Numbered from the stretch's first letter, positions 50,860-63,263 are shown. The stretch is 64,000 bases of DNA from Trissonchulus latispiculum (GCA_030248195.1 JASAND010020783.1:50010-114009), one strand, 5' to 3'. Program-made: numbers and translations. The notes: generated by a model from the letters alone, not told the origin.

Positions 50860-53103
50860 GGTGCTGGTTTCCTTTCGGGTATTTTTGACTCATACCGCTT
50901 TTATACTTCACGCAAATGGCTAAAACTTACGCAATAACCTATTTTCGTGCTTTTTAACATTCTGGGACCAGTCCCGTATTTTTAGGCCGAAAGATAGGAA
51001 ACTTTTGGTTTTTGGCCTTAGGCTTCCAGTAGGTAGACAAGACACGGGATTAGTTGTTATGGCTGGAAAGAAGACACGAAAATGAACATTTTTGCTATTA
51101 CAAATTTTGCTATTACAAATTACAAAATCTCCAGTGGTTAAGGGGGGGGGGTCACTTTGGTCAAAAATCGATAGTCACCGATTTCGCTCATTTTCACACA
51201 TAATATGCCCCCACATGTTCTCAAAAATAACTCAGTATATTAGCGTTCGAAATCAAACTGTGACAGAGTTATTCAGGTTCAAAGCCGGAAAACTTGAAAA
51301 TTCCGGTGATGAACCCTGCAAGGTCCGGTGGAGGAGACCAAACGCGACCGAAACCAGGGTTAACCGATACACCAAATTAAAGCCTTTACTAAGGTAATAT
51401 TTAAGTGCAGACGTGGCTCATGGCCAGCTATCCAGGCGTTCATAATGCATGCTTGAGTGCTGCACTGACCTAACCTTGCAGGACTGCCCAGTATAACTTT
51501 AACTCGTTTTATCTTGTACAGACTACATTTTAGACCCATGGTTGTATGAGAAAAGTTGCTCCTCGTTCCATGAGCTATCGATTGATACCCAATTTGTCTA
51601 TATTTTGAAAAATTTTAAAATTGACATTTTTCACCTATAAAGACCAAAGGTGCCGCCACAGTAGCATGTTCAATATTGACGCATTTGTTTTGGCCACATT
51701 ATGTGACAGACATAGATATATTAATTAATCTGCCAAGTTTGGTGATTTTTTACCACATAATGAGTGAGAAATTAAAAAAAGAATGTGAAAATTATGAAAA
51801 ATGGCCATTTTTAGCAAAATTCGCTGTTTTGTGGCAAGTTTTTTGAGCTTACTGTAGATGATAGAAAAATGCGAGTACTTTCATAAGACGTGGTTTTATG
51901 CATAGAGTGCAGCTATTTATTGGCCGTTTCTGTAGCTTTTGCCAATCGTTCAGGACAAGCAAAAGAGTACCGTAGGTCCTGTTTTCATGGTCCAAAAATG
52001 GCCGATTTTCCAAAATTCAGACTTTAAAAATCCGCCAAAAATCCAATACTGAACAGAATCGCTTCAGAGGAGATAGCGGCACTCTACAACATGTCCTTAA
52101 TTTTTCTGAAAAGGTTTCAGAGTTCTGACTCTTATACAGCGAAAAATTTTTCTGCCACAAACTTTTAAACCTAACTTTTTAATTTTCCTATGTTTAACAC
52201 ATGTCGAGGTCACCTTTGAGGGCCTGTACAGAACGATAGAGGCAATATTTCGCAAAACGCTCTTGTCTTGTTTCGCGGACCCATGGGGACTACAAAATAT
52301 GTGAAAATGAGCAAAATCGGAAATGGTCGAAAAATCGGCAAAAAAGTGACCCCCCCCTTAAGTTAGTATAAGCAAGAAACTGTTTTTAGGGTCAAAAAAT
52401 GGCCATTTTCGAGGAAATAAGTTTTTTCAAAATTACTGCCACATGTTAAGGACAAAGTTGGCTTATTTATACTCAATCGATACATCGTCCAAATGCCCAT
52501 TTTTTGAATGCCTATTAGCCGGACATTTTTCCTCTAAGCTAGAGATTTGGCTGAAAAACCATTTTTTCAAAACTGCTATTATTTTGTTTCGAACATCGAT
52601 TTCTCAAAAACTGCTCCACGGATTCCGGAAATTTTCGGCAGAATTGAAATTCCTACTTCTGCGGAGGGATATTTTTCCTGGTTTGGGCTAAAACGTATCG
52701 AGTAGTAAGAAAACTCAATGCGAAGTTGCGAAATTTCGTGTTACCGTGCATTTGGCCGATTTTCTCGACCGTTAAGAACTGTTGAGCCAAATCCAAGAAA
52801 CGTCCCTCGGCCCATATGTCCTTCATATAGTGGCACAAACGAAATTTCGGCCGATTCTTCAGCTTTGAGTAATCGATGTTCAAAAATGTTTGGTCTATAT
52901 TCAACCTGTTAGATGCCAGCATGTCAAAAAAATTTCTTCTATTTTTTGTTAATTTTGCCATTTTCGTAAGCCCATGTCAATGTTCAGATAATAAGCTTTA
53001 AAACGATGTATTAAACTCTTTCCAACTCCCAAAATTGCGAAAGTTATAGCGCTTCAAAAAATCACCACAAAAGCACTGCACAAAAAGATACCACCACCTT
53101 AAG
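50860..53103 (+). mobile_element. TTAA-type element, family R, copy 3, split by another element
   Basis: Left end GGTGCTGGTTTCC after TTAA (50856-50859) and right end GGATACCACCACC before TTAA (53100-53103). The left part (50860-51137) and right part (52362-53099) are collinear with copies 1 and 2 once the insertion at 51138-52361 is removed. Confidence 0.8.
51138..52361. mobile_element. TTAA-flanked element, family G, copy A, nested in family R
   Basis: Bounded by TTAA at 51138-51141 and 52358-52361. Terminal repeats are G-run then TCACTTT and AAAGTGAC then a C-run, followed inside by GATTTCGCTCATTTTCACA and its inverse. Interrupts family R at a site where the uninterrupted copy reads GTGGTTAAGTCAGTATAAGC, which proves insertion and TTAA duplication. 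No transposase recognised in 1.2 kb. Confidence 0.85.
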
Positions 53104-54083
53104 TTATCTAGCGTTATACCTGTGAATTTCCAAGTGACACGTTTCCGTCTGTAGGTCTGAACTAACGGAATTGGACTGTAATTGATCTCAGCAGTTTACG
53201 TTTACAAATACTTATAGCCTTTCGATGTTATTGATTCTTAATCTTGACGTTGTCGCTTAATGAGTTTAGCCTTGTTTATGTAGCTTATTTTTGCCTGGAA
53301 TCTTAGCACATGGTCAGCGGTGCTTTGCTCAACAACAAATTAAGGGGGGTGGTCCCCGGGTACCAAATTTACCAAATTTAGCTCATTTTTGGGTATAATG
53401 TTCCCCTATATGTGTCCAAAAACAAGAAAATTTTTTAGAGTCCAGGATCAATCCAGTTCAGAGATATTGTAGTTCAAATCACTACAATTTAGTATTTATG
53501 CCAGTATGCCTCGCTGGGGGGCTTCGAATAGGATGACAAGAGACTACGGCAAGACATATACATCAATTTAAAGCATCTGTAGATATTTATTACTGCAGAA
53601 ATTGCAGTGACAAGCCAAGCAACGAGAGTAGTATAGTGTCCGCATTTCGAGCAGCGCTCCCGGGAGTCAATGACCTTTTGACAATTTTACAATTACGTCA
53701 TCATCTAGGTCTTGCAACGTCTATGTCTAATTAACTTTCCTTGCCGTCCCTCTGAGTTCTTCCTCCGGGCTTGGGACCCGTCGTCTGCCCATTACCATAC
53801 TCCTACCTACCTAAGCTAACTGCGTACCTACGTTCCTAAAAACCTACTTTCCTATACTCACCTATACTCAATCACCTACGCACCTATTTTGTCTACCTAC
53901 CTACCTAAACTGTAGTACACTAACTCATCTGCTTCCTTCGTACCTACTTATCTATCTTAGCTAGTCTATAATCTGTACAACCTAAGCCCGGTTTATCACC
54001 ATCAAATATTTTTGTATTTTGAGGTTTAAGTCTTTTTAATTTTTTCTATATACAGCAGATATGTACAATATATACAGTAGTCC

Positions 54084-54518
54084 TTAAGAGGACTGTTGGG
54101 ATAAAGGGAAGCAGAGATGGAGGCGGAGCTTGGTTCCCAGGGTTTGGGCGAGGCTGTTGGTAATTGGAATTTGGTTTTGGTCAATCATCCGAAGGTCAAC
54201 CAAATCCAGCCCTTCCAAAATCCCCAAAAATGGTAATCCGAAACTTCCCTTAAATTTAAAACTAGGCGACCTCCCATCCTCATTAGCTGTTTCCGTGGTG
54301 AAGTAGCCTGGCACACTGTAGTCCCAAATTTTTACGTCGTTACCTTGAACGCTAAACCAACACCACCAATACATTTTCCAGAGAACATTTAAAACCAACA
54401 GTCCACCACGACTGAACGAACGAGACTGATCTATTTTCCGATTTTTGCTCCTTTTATAGACTTTTGTCAATTCCCAAGAGGGTAGTAGCGGTCCCCAAGG
54501 GACCAAGATCAAAAGCAC
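54084..54518 (-). CDS. Hypothetical ORF downstream of the zinc-finger pseudogene (144 aa)
   Basis: Open minus-strand frame on the same strand as, and downstream of, the zinc-finger gene. Contains a Trp/Leu-rich patch (about residues 40-57) but no recognisable domain. It could be a second element gene or chance. Confidence 0.2.
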   Translation of the reverse strand: MLLILVPWGPLLPSWELTKVYKRSKNRKIDQSRSFSRGGLLVLNVLWKMYWWCWFSVQGNDVKIWDYSVPGYFTTETANEDGRSPSFKFKGSFGLPFLGILEGLDLVDLRMIDQNQIPITNSLAQTLGTKLRLHLCFPLSQQSS

Positions 54519-54840
54519 CGACCGATTAGGTCATTAATCAAACTGGACAGACTGTCCCAGGAGGGTAGCTAAAATTTAACTCTGCGTAAGGTGGATGAGG
54601 TTGAAACTGGCGTATTGTCCAAACTAGTTCCACCGATTTGAGTCACTCCAGCATTACGCCGACCCTTTTATTTTTCGACTTTTATAGATTTTCCATTTAC
54701 TTGTCATGTCCTAATTTCATAGCTACCTAGGTTTTGTTATACGAGTCAATCTGAACTTACACCAATCTTACTCCAAGTTTACTTTTTTGATATTTCATAG
54801 AATCCGACCTTGTCCTTTCCTTCCTAACCTTAACTTTTCG

Positions 54841-55498
54841 CTACCGTAATTCTATACTCTGAGTCATTCCAAAGTTACACCGATACTGCTCCGAGCCAAC
54901 ACCGAGTATATACTGAGCATACACCGAGCTTACTTCATAATCTAAATTGTTTTCAATCGGACCCATCTTCGTCGCCTTCTTTTTTTCTGGTAGTACCATC
55001 GTATCTAAGTCGACGTTTTTTTCAATTGCTCGCTTAAGGGCCTCTTCATTAGAAAATTCATGCTCGTAATCTACCTGCTCATCCATAATCTTTTCGATAA
55101 GTGGGTCGTCAAGGAACTGTTTGCAACGTTGGATGTGAGTATATAGATCAACCTGTTTAACTCTGCCATAATTAATGGTCTAAGTTCGTTGTATGCCTCA
55201 ACCTCGGATGTAGCCTCAGAATTTCCGTCAGTAAGGTACTCTTGGGTTAATCTACCCGTCGTTCATATTTCTCCTCAGCCTGGCGAACAAGCTCATCCCA
55301 AAATTCTCCAATCGGTCTTATCTTACTACCCAAGTCACTACTTCTTGAGGACTCTGTAGTTACATTTGACTCAGACTCATCATAGTCCGGTTTTGCACTG
55401 TGAATGTTTTGAACATGACGCTGGACGTTGAACGCCCTTGTGAACGTCTGACCACATTCACCGCACTGGTATGGTTTCTTGTATTCGCAACTAGACAT
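54841..55498 (-). pseudogene. Frameshifted one-finger C2H2 protein, relative of the gene at 15649
   Basis: Begins with a C2H2 finger (Cys12-X2-Cys15-X12-His28-X4-His33), then an acidic Ser/Asp linker and GEFWDELVRQAEEKYERR. Continuation of the similarity passes through two frame changes (near 55258 and 55130), then resumes with DDPLIEKIMDEQ and EEALKRAIEKN. The order of finger, FWxEL, DDPxI and EAxKxAIEKN is the same as in the intact gene at 15649-16164. The copy looks inactive unless it is spliced. Confidence 0.75.
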
Positions 55499-56728
55499 CT
55501 TTGTTAGAGTTTAAGTATTGTGCCTGCTTTTATGTACTTTGTCGTCCGTGATTTTATTGGTTTCATTTGGTGCTTTTATTGTTTTCGCTTGGTGCTTTTA
55601 TGTACTTTGTCTGTCGTGCTTTTATTGATTTAGAGTCACTCCAAGCCTACTCCGAGCTAACACCGAGTAAACACTGAGCATACACCGAGCTTACACCGAG
55701 CCTTGTCATTAATGTTGGAGGAATGTTAAAAAATTTCAGAGAACAGTTTCTGTTTTTATTGATTTCGGTTGGTGCTTTTATGTGCTTGTATGTACAATTT
55801 TTGTTTTTATTGATTCACAGTACTCGAAGTTAGTCATGTCCAGATTGGTGTGCCAATTCGACGAGATGACTTCGAGTACTTTCTCATACTGCTTTTTAGA
55901 GACTTGGTGTAAGAAAATAAAATGTTCAGGACATCAAGAGCTTCAATTTGATATAACATTTGGCTATGTTTGGAAAAGTTGAAAATTTGACATTTTTGCC
56001 CATAGGTGTCCGCTATGCTATCGTAGTATTTAGCCAGCGCAAAACATAGGCAATTGGCATGAAACTTTAGATACAGGTTGGCTTTATGTCTGCCTATTAG
56101 CCGCATTTATTGAGATGCCTTAAGATTTGGCTGACTTATAAAGCAGCAAACATAAAATTTTCGAAAAATGACGATTTTTGAGAAAAAATGGAATTTTGCT
56201 ATTAGAACTGTGAGCTACTGAATAGCCCTGAGAGGGATTGCTTATATGCAAAATAAAGCTCTAGCAATATACTGTGCTAATATCTAAACGCAAAGTTTCT
56301 ACACCAAACGGTTAGTTCCGGGCAGGACAAAACGTTCACTGACCTACAAATTTATAGAGCGACTTTGAGCAAAAATCTGCTTCCCCGGACTTTGAATCGT
56401 ATGACTTCGTATAAAATCAGCGGCGCTACGGGAAATAACCTCGTATAGATATTAGCACTTTACCTAGTCCAAATTAGGTTTTCACCAAGTTGCAGCAGAT
56501 TTGATCTTACACAGTGCTGAAACTTTTGGTGGCAGAAAAATTTACCTAACTTTTTCATTTTCCTATGTTTAACACATGTCGGGGTAACCTTTGGAGGGCT
56601 ATTGTGAATGATAGGAAAAGTTTTGCGACAAACGCACTGTCTTGTTTTGTGGACCTATGGGGACTACAAAATATGTGAAAATGAGAAAAGTTGGAGATGG
56701 TCGAAAAATCGCGACCCCTACCCCTTAA

Positions 56729-58459
56729 ACCCGAAAGACTGCAAACATGTACCAACTGCAAGAAACCATATCCGCATTAATTAAATCGGCCCATGTCAAT
56801 ATAAAAGTTAGAACCCCAAAACCCCCATCAGAAAAAAAGGAGATTCTAAAATTGTTTTCATGCGTTTATATCCAAGACTTTGATTTGTACGTGACTATCT
56901 ACGTTGCGGATCCTTTCCTTCAACAGACACTTCAGCAGACATGATATGTTTATAATGTATATAATATCTCAGTCATCAAATTTGTAGCATTACCCGGGGT
57001 GTACTGGGGGGGGGGGTCCTCCTGGGTTTTCTCATAAATTTAGAATAAAATTTGTGTGTACGCTACACCCACCCTAGGAACCCCCATCAAAAATTTGAAA
57101 CTAAATATATGTAGTTAAGGATCACATCTCTTCGAAAGTTAAGAACTCCCAGAACCCCCATCAAAAAATGAAACCAAACATAGTTATAGATCAAATCTCT
57201 ACAAAAACTTAAGAACCCCTATACCGAAAAACCCTCTGTGAAAATAAAAGCTCCAAGGAAACCAAGTGGTGGATCAGTACGGATCAAAAAGTTGCTTTTA
57301 TCTCGACATGGGCCATTAAATCCATCAATAAAATGTTCTCTTAATAGGTCGAAGAACGAATAATAAGAAATATAAAATGAAATTGAAATTGTTCGGAAAG
57401 TTTATGTTTTATGTATTGCTTTAAGGCATGCTTGCGGGTTATACGTTGACAGTAAATTGCATGCAGATTCTGCACAAAATTGCATTTTGTCACTTGCAAT
57501 TCTAATAACACTGCTAACTTCATCTTCTTTTAGAAATTTTCTGAAAAAACTTTAAGGTAACCATCAACCCTTGTTTAAACGGCCAGTACTTAAAAATCAT
57601 CTCTACAAAATTATTTAAACTTTAAACGTGAGTACTCTGATATTATAGCGACTAAAATTAGCTGCTCAAATGCATTATTTGCTAAATTGCTGCTAACATT
57701 GCCTGTTTGCAAAGGAATCTTCTGAAAGCTGCCCCCGTAATATTGTCCCTGTTTCAGTGAAATGTTGTTCAAAGTGCGCAATGAATGGAGAATAACCAGA
57801 AAAAACAAAAGAACAACAAAAATATTCAGGGCGGGAATCGTACGATGAACAGTCGTTCCCAGGTAAAGCACCGTACCACACGACTACGTGACCGGCTAAA
57901 TCCGCGATAATACACAAATTTCAGAAAGGTTCACGTTTTCTCCAAAAACCCTTTAACTGTTTACCACTTGTAACAGAAATTAAATTTCATAAAATTGTGG
58001 ATATGATTATAGCTTGAAGCAAATATTTAGCCCGACACAGTAGTTTCAAAGTTTAGCCTAGCCTAAACTAACAGTAAACAAGATTGCAGTTATCAATATT
58101 ACCAGGTATGCCTAAATATTAATTCCCTTCCCATAGGACATAATTTTACCAAATCCAGCTGTAGTAACTGTATGAAGCAATGAACAGTAACAAATTGCAA
58201 TAATACAGTGTGTACTAAAGTTTATGAGTGAAGTACAAGCTTTATCCCAATTTTGAGGTACAGGCATCCTAACAACCTGTTTCCACTATGCAACAAAACC
58301 GCTTTAACCTCATGAAGTACAAATTGTTTGCCAGAAATGTAGGTTACTACCAGATTACTATCCTGTTCTAGCTTTGTTGCAAATTCAACATACGATCCTA
58401 CCAAATCAAACAAATGCGAAAGTTTGAAGCTTTGACTAAAACGTTGCAAACGCAATTTA
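56729..58459. other. Intergenic, no gene recognised
   Basis: Contains G-runs near 57008-57018 and a degenerate tRNA-like stretch on the minus strand at about 57905-57835 (GTAGTCGTGTGGTACGG, CGATTCCCGCC) that may be a SINE head. The frame at 58222-58455 (minus) has no motif. Confidence 0.35.
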
Positions 58460-58466
58460 CTCTCAC

Positions 58467-59141
58467 CAAGAGTACATAATAGAATAAGAGTATGAAACTC
58501 TTACGCTACTATGTACTAAACATGCTGGACATGCTCGGGTCGCTAACTCGGGACCCCCCCCCCGAAAGTCTCGGGGGGGGGGTCCCACCCTACACTAATT
58601 ACATGCTTCCATATAAGTGTGTGTCTGCTCGCTGATTCGCTAATTAGCTTAGGCTTACGATAGGCATTTTATTAGTAATTTTTAATTAATTAATTATAAC
58701 TTTAATTAGGTTAATGCAATTAAAAACTAATTCGACAACTTTGTAGCATTTTTTCTGCTCTTTCCAACGATATAAAAATTGTTGCAGACTACATTCCTAC
58801 GAATTTTTGTTTTGCGTAACAATTTTTATATCGTTGGAAAGAGCAGAAAAAATGCTATAAAGTTTTCGAATCAGTTTTTTAATTGCATTAACCTAATTAA
58901 AGTTATAATTAATTAATTAAAAATTACTAATAAAATGCCTATCGTAAGCCTAAGCTAATTAGCGAATCAGCGAGCAGACACACACTTGTATGGAAGCATG
59001 TAATTAGTGTAGGGTGGGACCCCCCCCCCCCGAGACTTTCGGGGGGGGGGGGGGTTCCGAGTTAGCGACCCGAGCATGTCCAGCATGTTTAGTACATAGT
59101 AGCGTAAGAGTTTCATACTCTTATTCTATTATGTACTCTTG
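58467..59141. mobile_element. Near-perfect 675-bp palindrome MITE with 7-bp target duplication
   Basis: Ends CAAGAGTACATAATAG and CTATTATGTACTCTTG. The two arms of over 300 bp are almost identical inverted copies, including C/G runs around GAAAGTCTC and the central AACGATATAAAAATTGTT pair. Flanked by CTCTCAC on both sides (58460-58466, 59142-59148). No coding capacity. Confidence 0.88.
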
Positions 59142-59427
59142 CTCTCACTAACTTCGACGTAGTTATGCAAGTACGTTTGGAGAGCTATATGAAAAAAATT
59201 TAGGATTTTTAAAATAATAAATTAGTCTAAACTTCTATCCTACCCCATTTCTCGTGCGGAAACAAGAAAGATAATAAGGGAAAATGTCAATACTTCAGTA
59301 ACCCGAAAAATTGTACCGTTTGGTGAGGGTCAAATTTGCAACCTCATCAGCACCTGAGCTATGCAGGCCAAAACTAATCAAACTTATGTTTAAAATCAAA
59401 TCCAAACTATTGTGACAATTTCTAGTA
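59142..59427. other. Spacer between two MITEs, no gene
   Basis: Nothing recognised. Confidence 0.3.
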
Positions 59428-59436
59428 CACTGGTAA

Positions 59437-60070
59437 GGATCTTTTCCACAATCCCCCCCTCAAAACAAAGTGGTTGGATTGGGCTTATTGGGTGATTGAA
59501 ATGCGTTCATATTTTGGTAGGGTGGTACCTGAGGCTCAGTGATTTCAAAAATGTAAAAAAATTTCAAATTTTTAAAAAATTTTAAAATTTTTAAAATTTC
59601 AAAATTTAAACTTTCTTTACATTTTCCGATAGAATCGATGATGGTAAGTATTTTCCCTTCTTGCACCAACATCTGAAAATGCTTACTGCGATCTGTACAG
59701 CGGTTCTAACTGTAAAGATCAAAGGAAAACGCCGCCTGTATATATACAACAGTAATCGTGTTCCTATTGGCGGCAAGTTCTTTTGATCTTGGCAGTTAGA
59801 TCCGCTGTAGAGATCGCAGGAAGCATTTTCAGATGTTGGTGCAAGAAGGGAAAATACTCACCATCATCGATTCTATCGGAAAATTTAAAAAAATTTTGAA
59901 ACTTTGAAATTTTAAAAATTTTAAATTTTTTAAAAATTTTAAATTTTTTACATTTTTGAAATCGCTGAGCCTCAGGTAGCACCCTACCAAAATAACCACC
60001 AAATAAGCACCCACCCAATAACCCCCAATCCAACCTGTTTGTTTTGAGGGGGGGATTGTGGAAAAGATCC
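59437..60070. mobile_element. Long-palindrome MITE, family P, copy 2, 9-bp target duplication
   Basis: Ends GGATCTTTTCCACAATCC and GGATTGTGGAAAAGATCC-type inverse. Perfect 9-bp duplication CACTGGTAA at 59428-59436 and 60071-60079. Collinear with 8428-9063. The 9-bp duplication suggests a Mutator-like element. Confidence 0.85.
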
Positions 60071-60079
60071 CACTGGTAA

Positions 60080-61055
60080 TACTAACATCAGGCAACATTA
60101 TATTAGAGGCTGAGATATTTGAAACTTTGTTTGATGCTTTTGCCTTTCCTTCAAAAGGATAGGAGAAAATTGATTGCTGTATTGTAAAAAATAACAACAT
60201 TTTGGGAAAGAAAGTCTGCAGCCAATCAGATTGCAGACAACCATCCATTTCTTTGGTAAACGTATGTAACTACAATGTTATTCCTAAAGAGAAATCCACC
60301 CTTCTAACGGTTAGTACAGTGCCGTTGATACTTAATCTCAGAATTCAAAGCAGGAGCCAAAGAGTGACAACTCGAATGTTGACTTCATCTGTGGAAAAGA
60401 ATGTAGAAAGGGGGCCAGCCATTCTTCAGCCATTATGCCAGTACACAGACTGCTATTGCAATTAACATTGACGTGCATGCGAGCTTCCTTTGTTGCTTAA
60501 AACCAAGGAATTGCTAATTTCATCGGTGTCAACAGATTTGTGAATTTTTTCGATCAATTTCAGTCAAGCTTGCAGAGGCGTTGACAGCAAACGGAAGCTA
60601 TTACACTGCCTTTTCCAAGAATTTTGAAATTTGGAATTACAACATTTAAATTTTTCTGAAAAGAATTCAAATTTCCCATACTCTGTGAGTGGGTTATGTT
60701 TTTGAATTTTCTATGAACGACTGAATCACCGTCACATTGTCTAGTCAACCATCCGAAGTTTTCTTTCGAAAACATTTCTTGCGCAAAATGGTTACAGGTT
60801 ATTTATTCGTCTTCATACTAAGTTTCTATGAAGGTAACTATAAAAATTTCAGATCCTGGATTCTAGCTTCTAAAAACAATGCACAGAACATTCTCTTTTC
60901 CTTCTGATTTCGTTAACGTTGAGGTCAACGGCTTTAGCGCTTTAGCATCTCTTTAAAATGTAAATATATAAGCAAGTTTTTACACCCCCAGCACGAATTA
61001 AATTGGCGATCTTCAACAGTTTGGTACAAGCAAGAGTGCATAATTGTACTACTAT
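60080..61055. other. Intergenic, no gene recognised
   Basis: Frames at 60202-60465 (plus) and 60560-60775 (minus) lack motifs. Confidence 0.3.
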
Positions 61056-61660
61056 TTAGAAGAAGAGTAAGCCGCTAGAGGGCTTCTCTTCTTGGCATTG
61101 CGTAACAGTGCTCCGACCACAATACGCGAATGTTCCCACGTTTGGGAGGGGAGGGGTCGACCAGAACGACAAAGCATACCCCCCTCCGTTTGGTGGGGGG
61201 GGGGGGGTAGCCGAGAAGAGGTCCCCGTTTGGAGGGGGGTAGCCAACAGCCAATCAGATTGCAGAAACCCCCCCTCCGTTTGGTGGGGGGTAGAGCAGAG
61301 GATTACGGTAGTTTTTGTTCTATTCTAAAATGGGTCCCTGTTTTGGGGGGGGGGGGTCGCTGAAAGAGGTCCCCGGTTGGGGGGGTCACAAAAGTGGTCC
61401 CCGTTTGGGGGGGAGGGTCACCAACAGCCAATCAGAATGAGCAAAACTTAGTCTGCTTGAGCGACCCCCCCCCAAACGAGGACCTCTTCAGCCAACCCCC
61501 CCACCAAACGGGGACCCCTTTCGGCTACCCCCCCCCCCCACCAAACAGAGGGGGGGTATGCTTGTCGACCCCCCCAAACGGGGGAACATTCGCGTATTGT
61601 GGTCGGAGCACCGTTACGCAATGCCAAGAAGAGGAGCCCTCTAGTTGCTTACGCTTCTAA
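61056..61660. mobile_element. MITE, family M, copy 3
   Basis: Ends TTAGAAGAAGAGTAAGC and GCTTACGCTTCTAA. Inside are AGAGGGC/GCCCTCT, CGCGAATGTTCCC/GGGAACATTCGCG and many G-run/C-run hairpins built on CCGTTTGG/CCAAACGG. Same family as 17367-17752. Frames here are repeat translations. Confidence 0.75.
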
Positions 61661-61760
61661 TATATTATAGAATTATGAACTTTTGGTACAAGGTTTAGAT
61701 GGATTTAGATGGCTTAGATTACATATTTAGATTTAGATGGCTTAGATTGTACTGGTTAAA

Positions 61761-63263
61761 ATGGAATATAAGAATTTTGTTATACTTTTGGTGTTCGGTT
61801 GAAAAGACATGGCAAGTGCAGATAAATTGTAGAAACATCACTTATATCACGTGACTTGAAGGGTTGATGAAATCAGACTAAATAAACTCCACCCATCAGT
61901 TAAATCGCTTAACCTACCCTTACCTCCCCTTACCAGAATAAAATATAAAATTTTTTTAAAATTTTTTAAAATTTAAAAATTTTTGAATTTTTGAATTCAG
62001 CAGCCTCTAGTATGCACCCATACAAAATTTCAGAGTTATTGGTCAAAAAATCAAAAGTTAGGGCTGGGGGGGGAATTGCGCAAGAGACCCAAATCGCTGG
62101 GTGGTTTATGTACAAGTTCAGATCCCGCATTTTATTTACTTGTTATTTTATTTTTACACTTTCATTTTAGTTGCAGTTGCAAGACTTTCCGACGTTGACT
62201 GTATTGCTTGCACACCATTGAAACCATACGATGTCGACAAAATCTGCACATTTTCCTACGGTAAGTTAATTCGCTAGATTTACAACACAGCTTACATTGT
62301 AATCGCTAAGACTGTGTGAAGAAAAGTAAACTGCCATTGGAGGGTCGACAAAGCTGAACCCTCTTCGATTCTAAGCAACAGCCAATTAGATTACAAAATC
62401 TCAGATTATCAGCTCATTTTGTGGAACCTATGTGTCAGACTATAGTCGGCAATTTGTCATTTTGTGCAAACTATGTGTAACGAACTTCCCCCACTCAATA
62501 GGAACTGGTATCGTCAAGTCTCTGCATTCTGATTGGCTGTTAATGCCCTTTCCTCGCAAACGAGCAGAAGGAACATTGCAGTAGGTTTTCATAGAATGGC
62601 CCCATATGGGCGGTCGGGGCATAAAATATGAAAGGCAAGTCCGTGTTCTGTGTGATGTATACAATTTGGATCATTGGAAAACGTTTATGCTTTTTCTCTG
62701 ATTTGCTGTTCTTCTCCAAGCTACAGTCTTACAGCTGCAGCCCAATCGGGGGGAAAGTTTAGGTGTCAAAACTAAAAATCAAATAGTCACTATAAATTGA
62801 AGAATCTTCAGGCTAGGGCACAGTTTTGAAATGGCTAACATCAGCGAAGGTGTGTACATGCATTGGTAAAATTTTAGCTTGTTTGATCGAATATGACAAA
62901 GACTAACGAAGATTAGAGAAGGGTATATCACTTATCCATTACACTTCATAACTAACTCTTAACGTAGGATCTTTTACTGTTCTAGACTATCCCAGCGAAG
63001 TGACAGCCAGCACAGTTCGAGAGATATGCGACCGTCCAGCGAAGCAGCATCGACTTAGTGACGACCAAACCTGCTACGGACTGATGGAAATGTGCGACCA
63101 ACGCCAACAAACGCGTGATCGATTCTGCCGCAGAGATCTGGTGCAGATCTACTGCGGCTGCGGCTCAACCTGCGAACGACCGCACTGGTCGGATATTAAA
63201 CGGACTAAGTGTGTCCCATACTACTACGGAAAACCGTGCTTTGGACCGGCCTGTAGAAAGTAA
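61761..63263 (+). CDS. Secreted cysteine-rich protein (134 aa, three exons), family unknown
   Basis: Exons 61761-61797, 62171-62260 and 62986-63263; phases 1 and 1; total 405 nt. The tiny first exon gives MEYKNFVILLVF, which joined to the second yields a typical signal peptide ending in Val-Ala-Val-Ala-Arg. The mature part has 13 cysteines in two exons, densest in YCGCGSTC and PCFGPACRK near the C-terminus. No known domain recognised. The second and third exons have strong borders (GTAAGT donor, TTCTAG acceptor). The first exon's donor (GTTGAA) is weak, so the first exon is the least certain part. AATAAA at about 63604 may be the polyadenylation signal. Confidence 0.7.

Larger units (their letters stand above)
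53340..56728. mobile_element. TTAA-flanked element, family G, copy B, carrying the zinc-finger cassette
   Basis: TTAA at 53340-53343 and 56725-56728. The right 0.9 kb matches copy A (GTTTAACACATGTCG, GGGGACTACAAAATATGTG, GGTCGAAAAATCG) and the left 0.15 kb is similar. The middle, about 53.5-55.8 kb, is absent from copy A. It holds the zinc-finger pseudogene, a repeated CACCGAGTA...GAGCATACACCGAGCTTA block (about 54886-54932 and 55638-55700) and CTACCTAC repeats near 53800-53960. The middle may be a further nested element. Confidence 0.65.

Noticed and set aside
49876..53103. Recurring frames such as 50155-50403 and 52443-52691 that look conserved between loci
   Set aside because: Similarity comes from the family R repeat itself; each frame is broken differently between copies and has no motif.
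57835..57905. tRNA-like sequence on the minus strand
   Set aside because: A and B boxes are both degenerate and stems do not pair; at best a SINE remnant.
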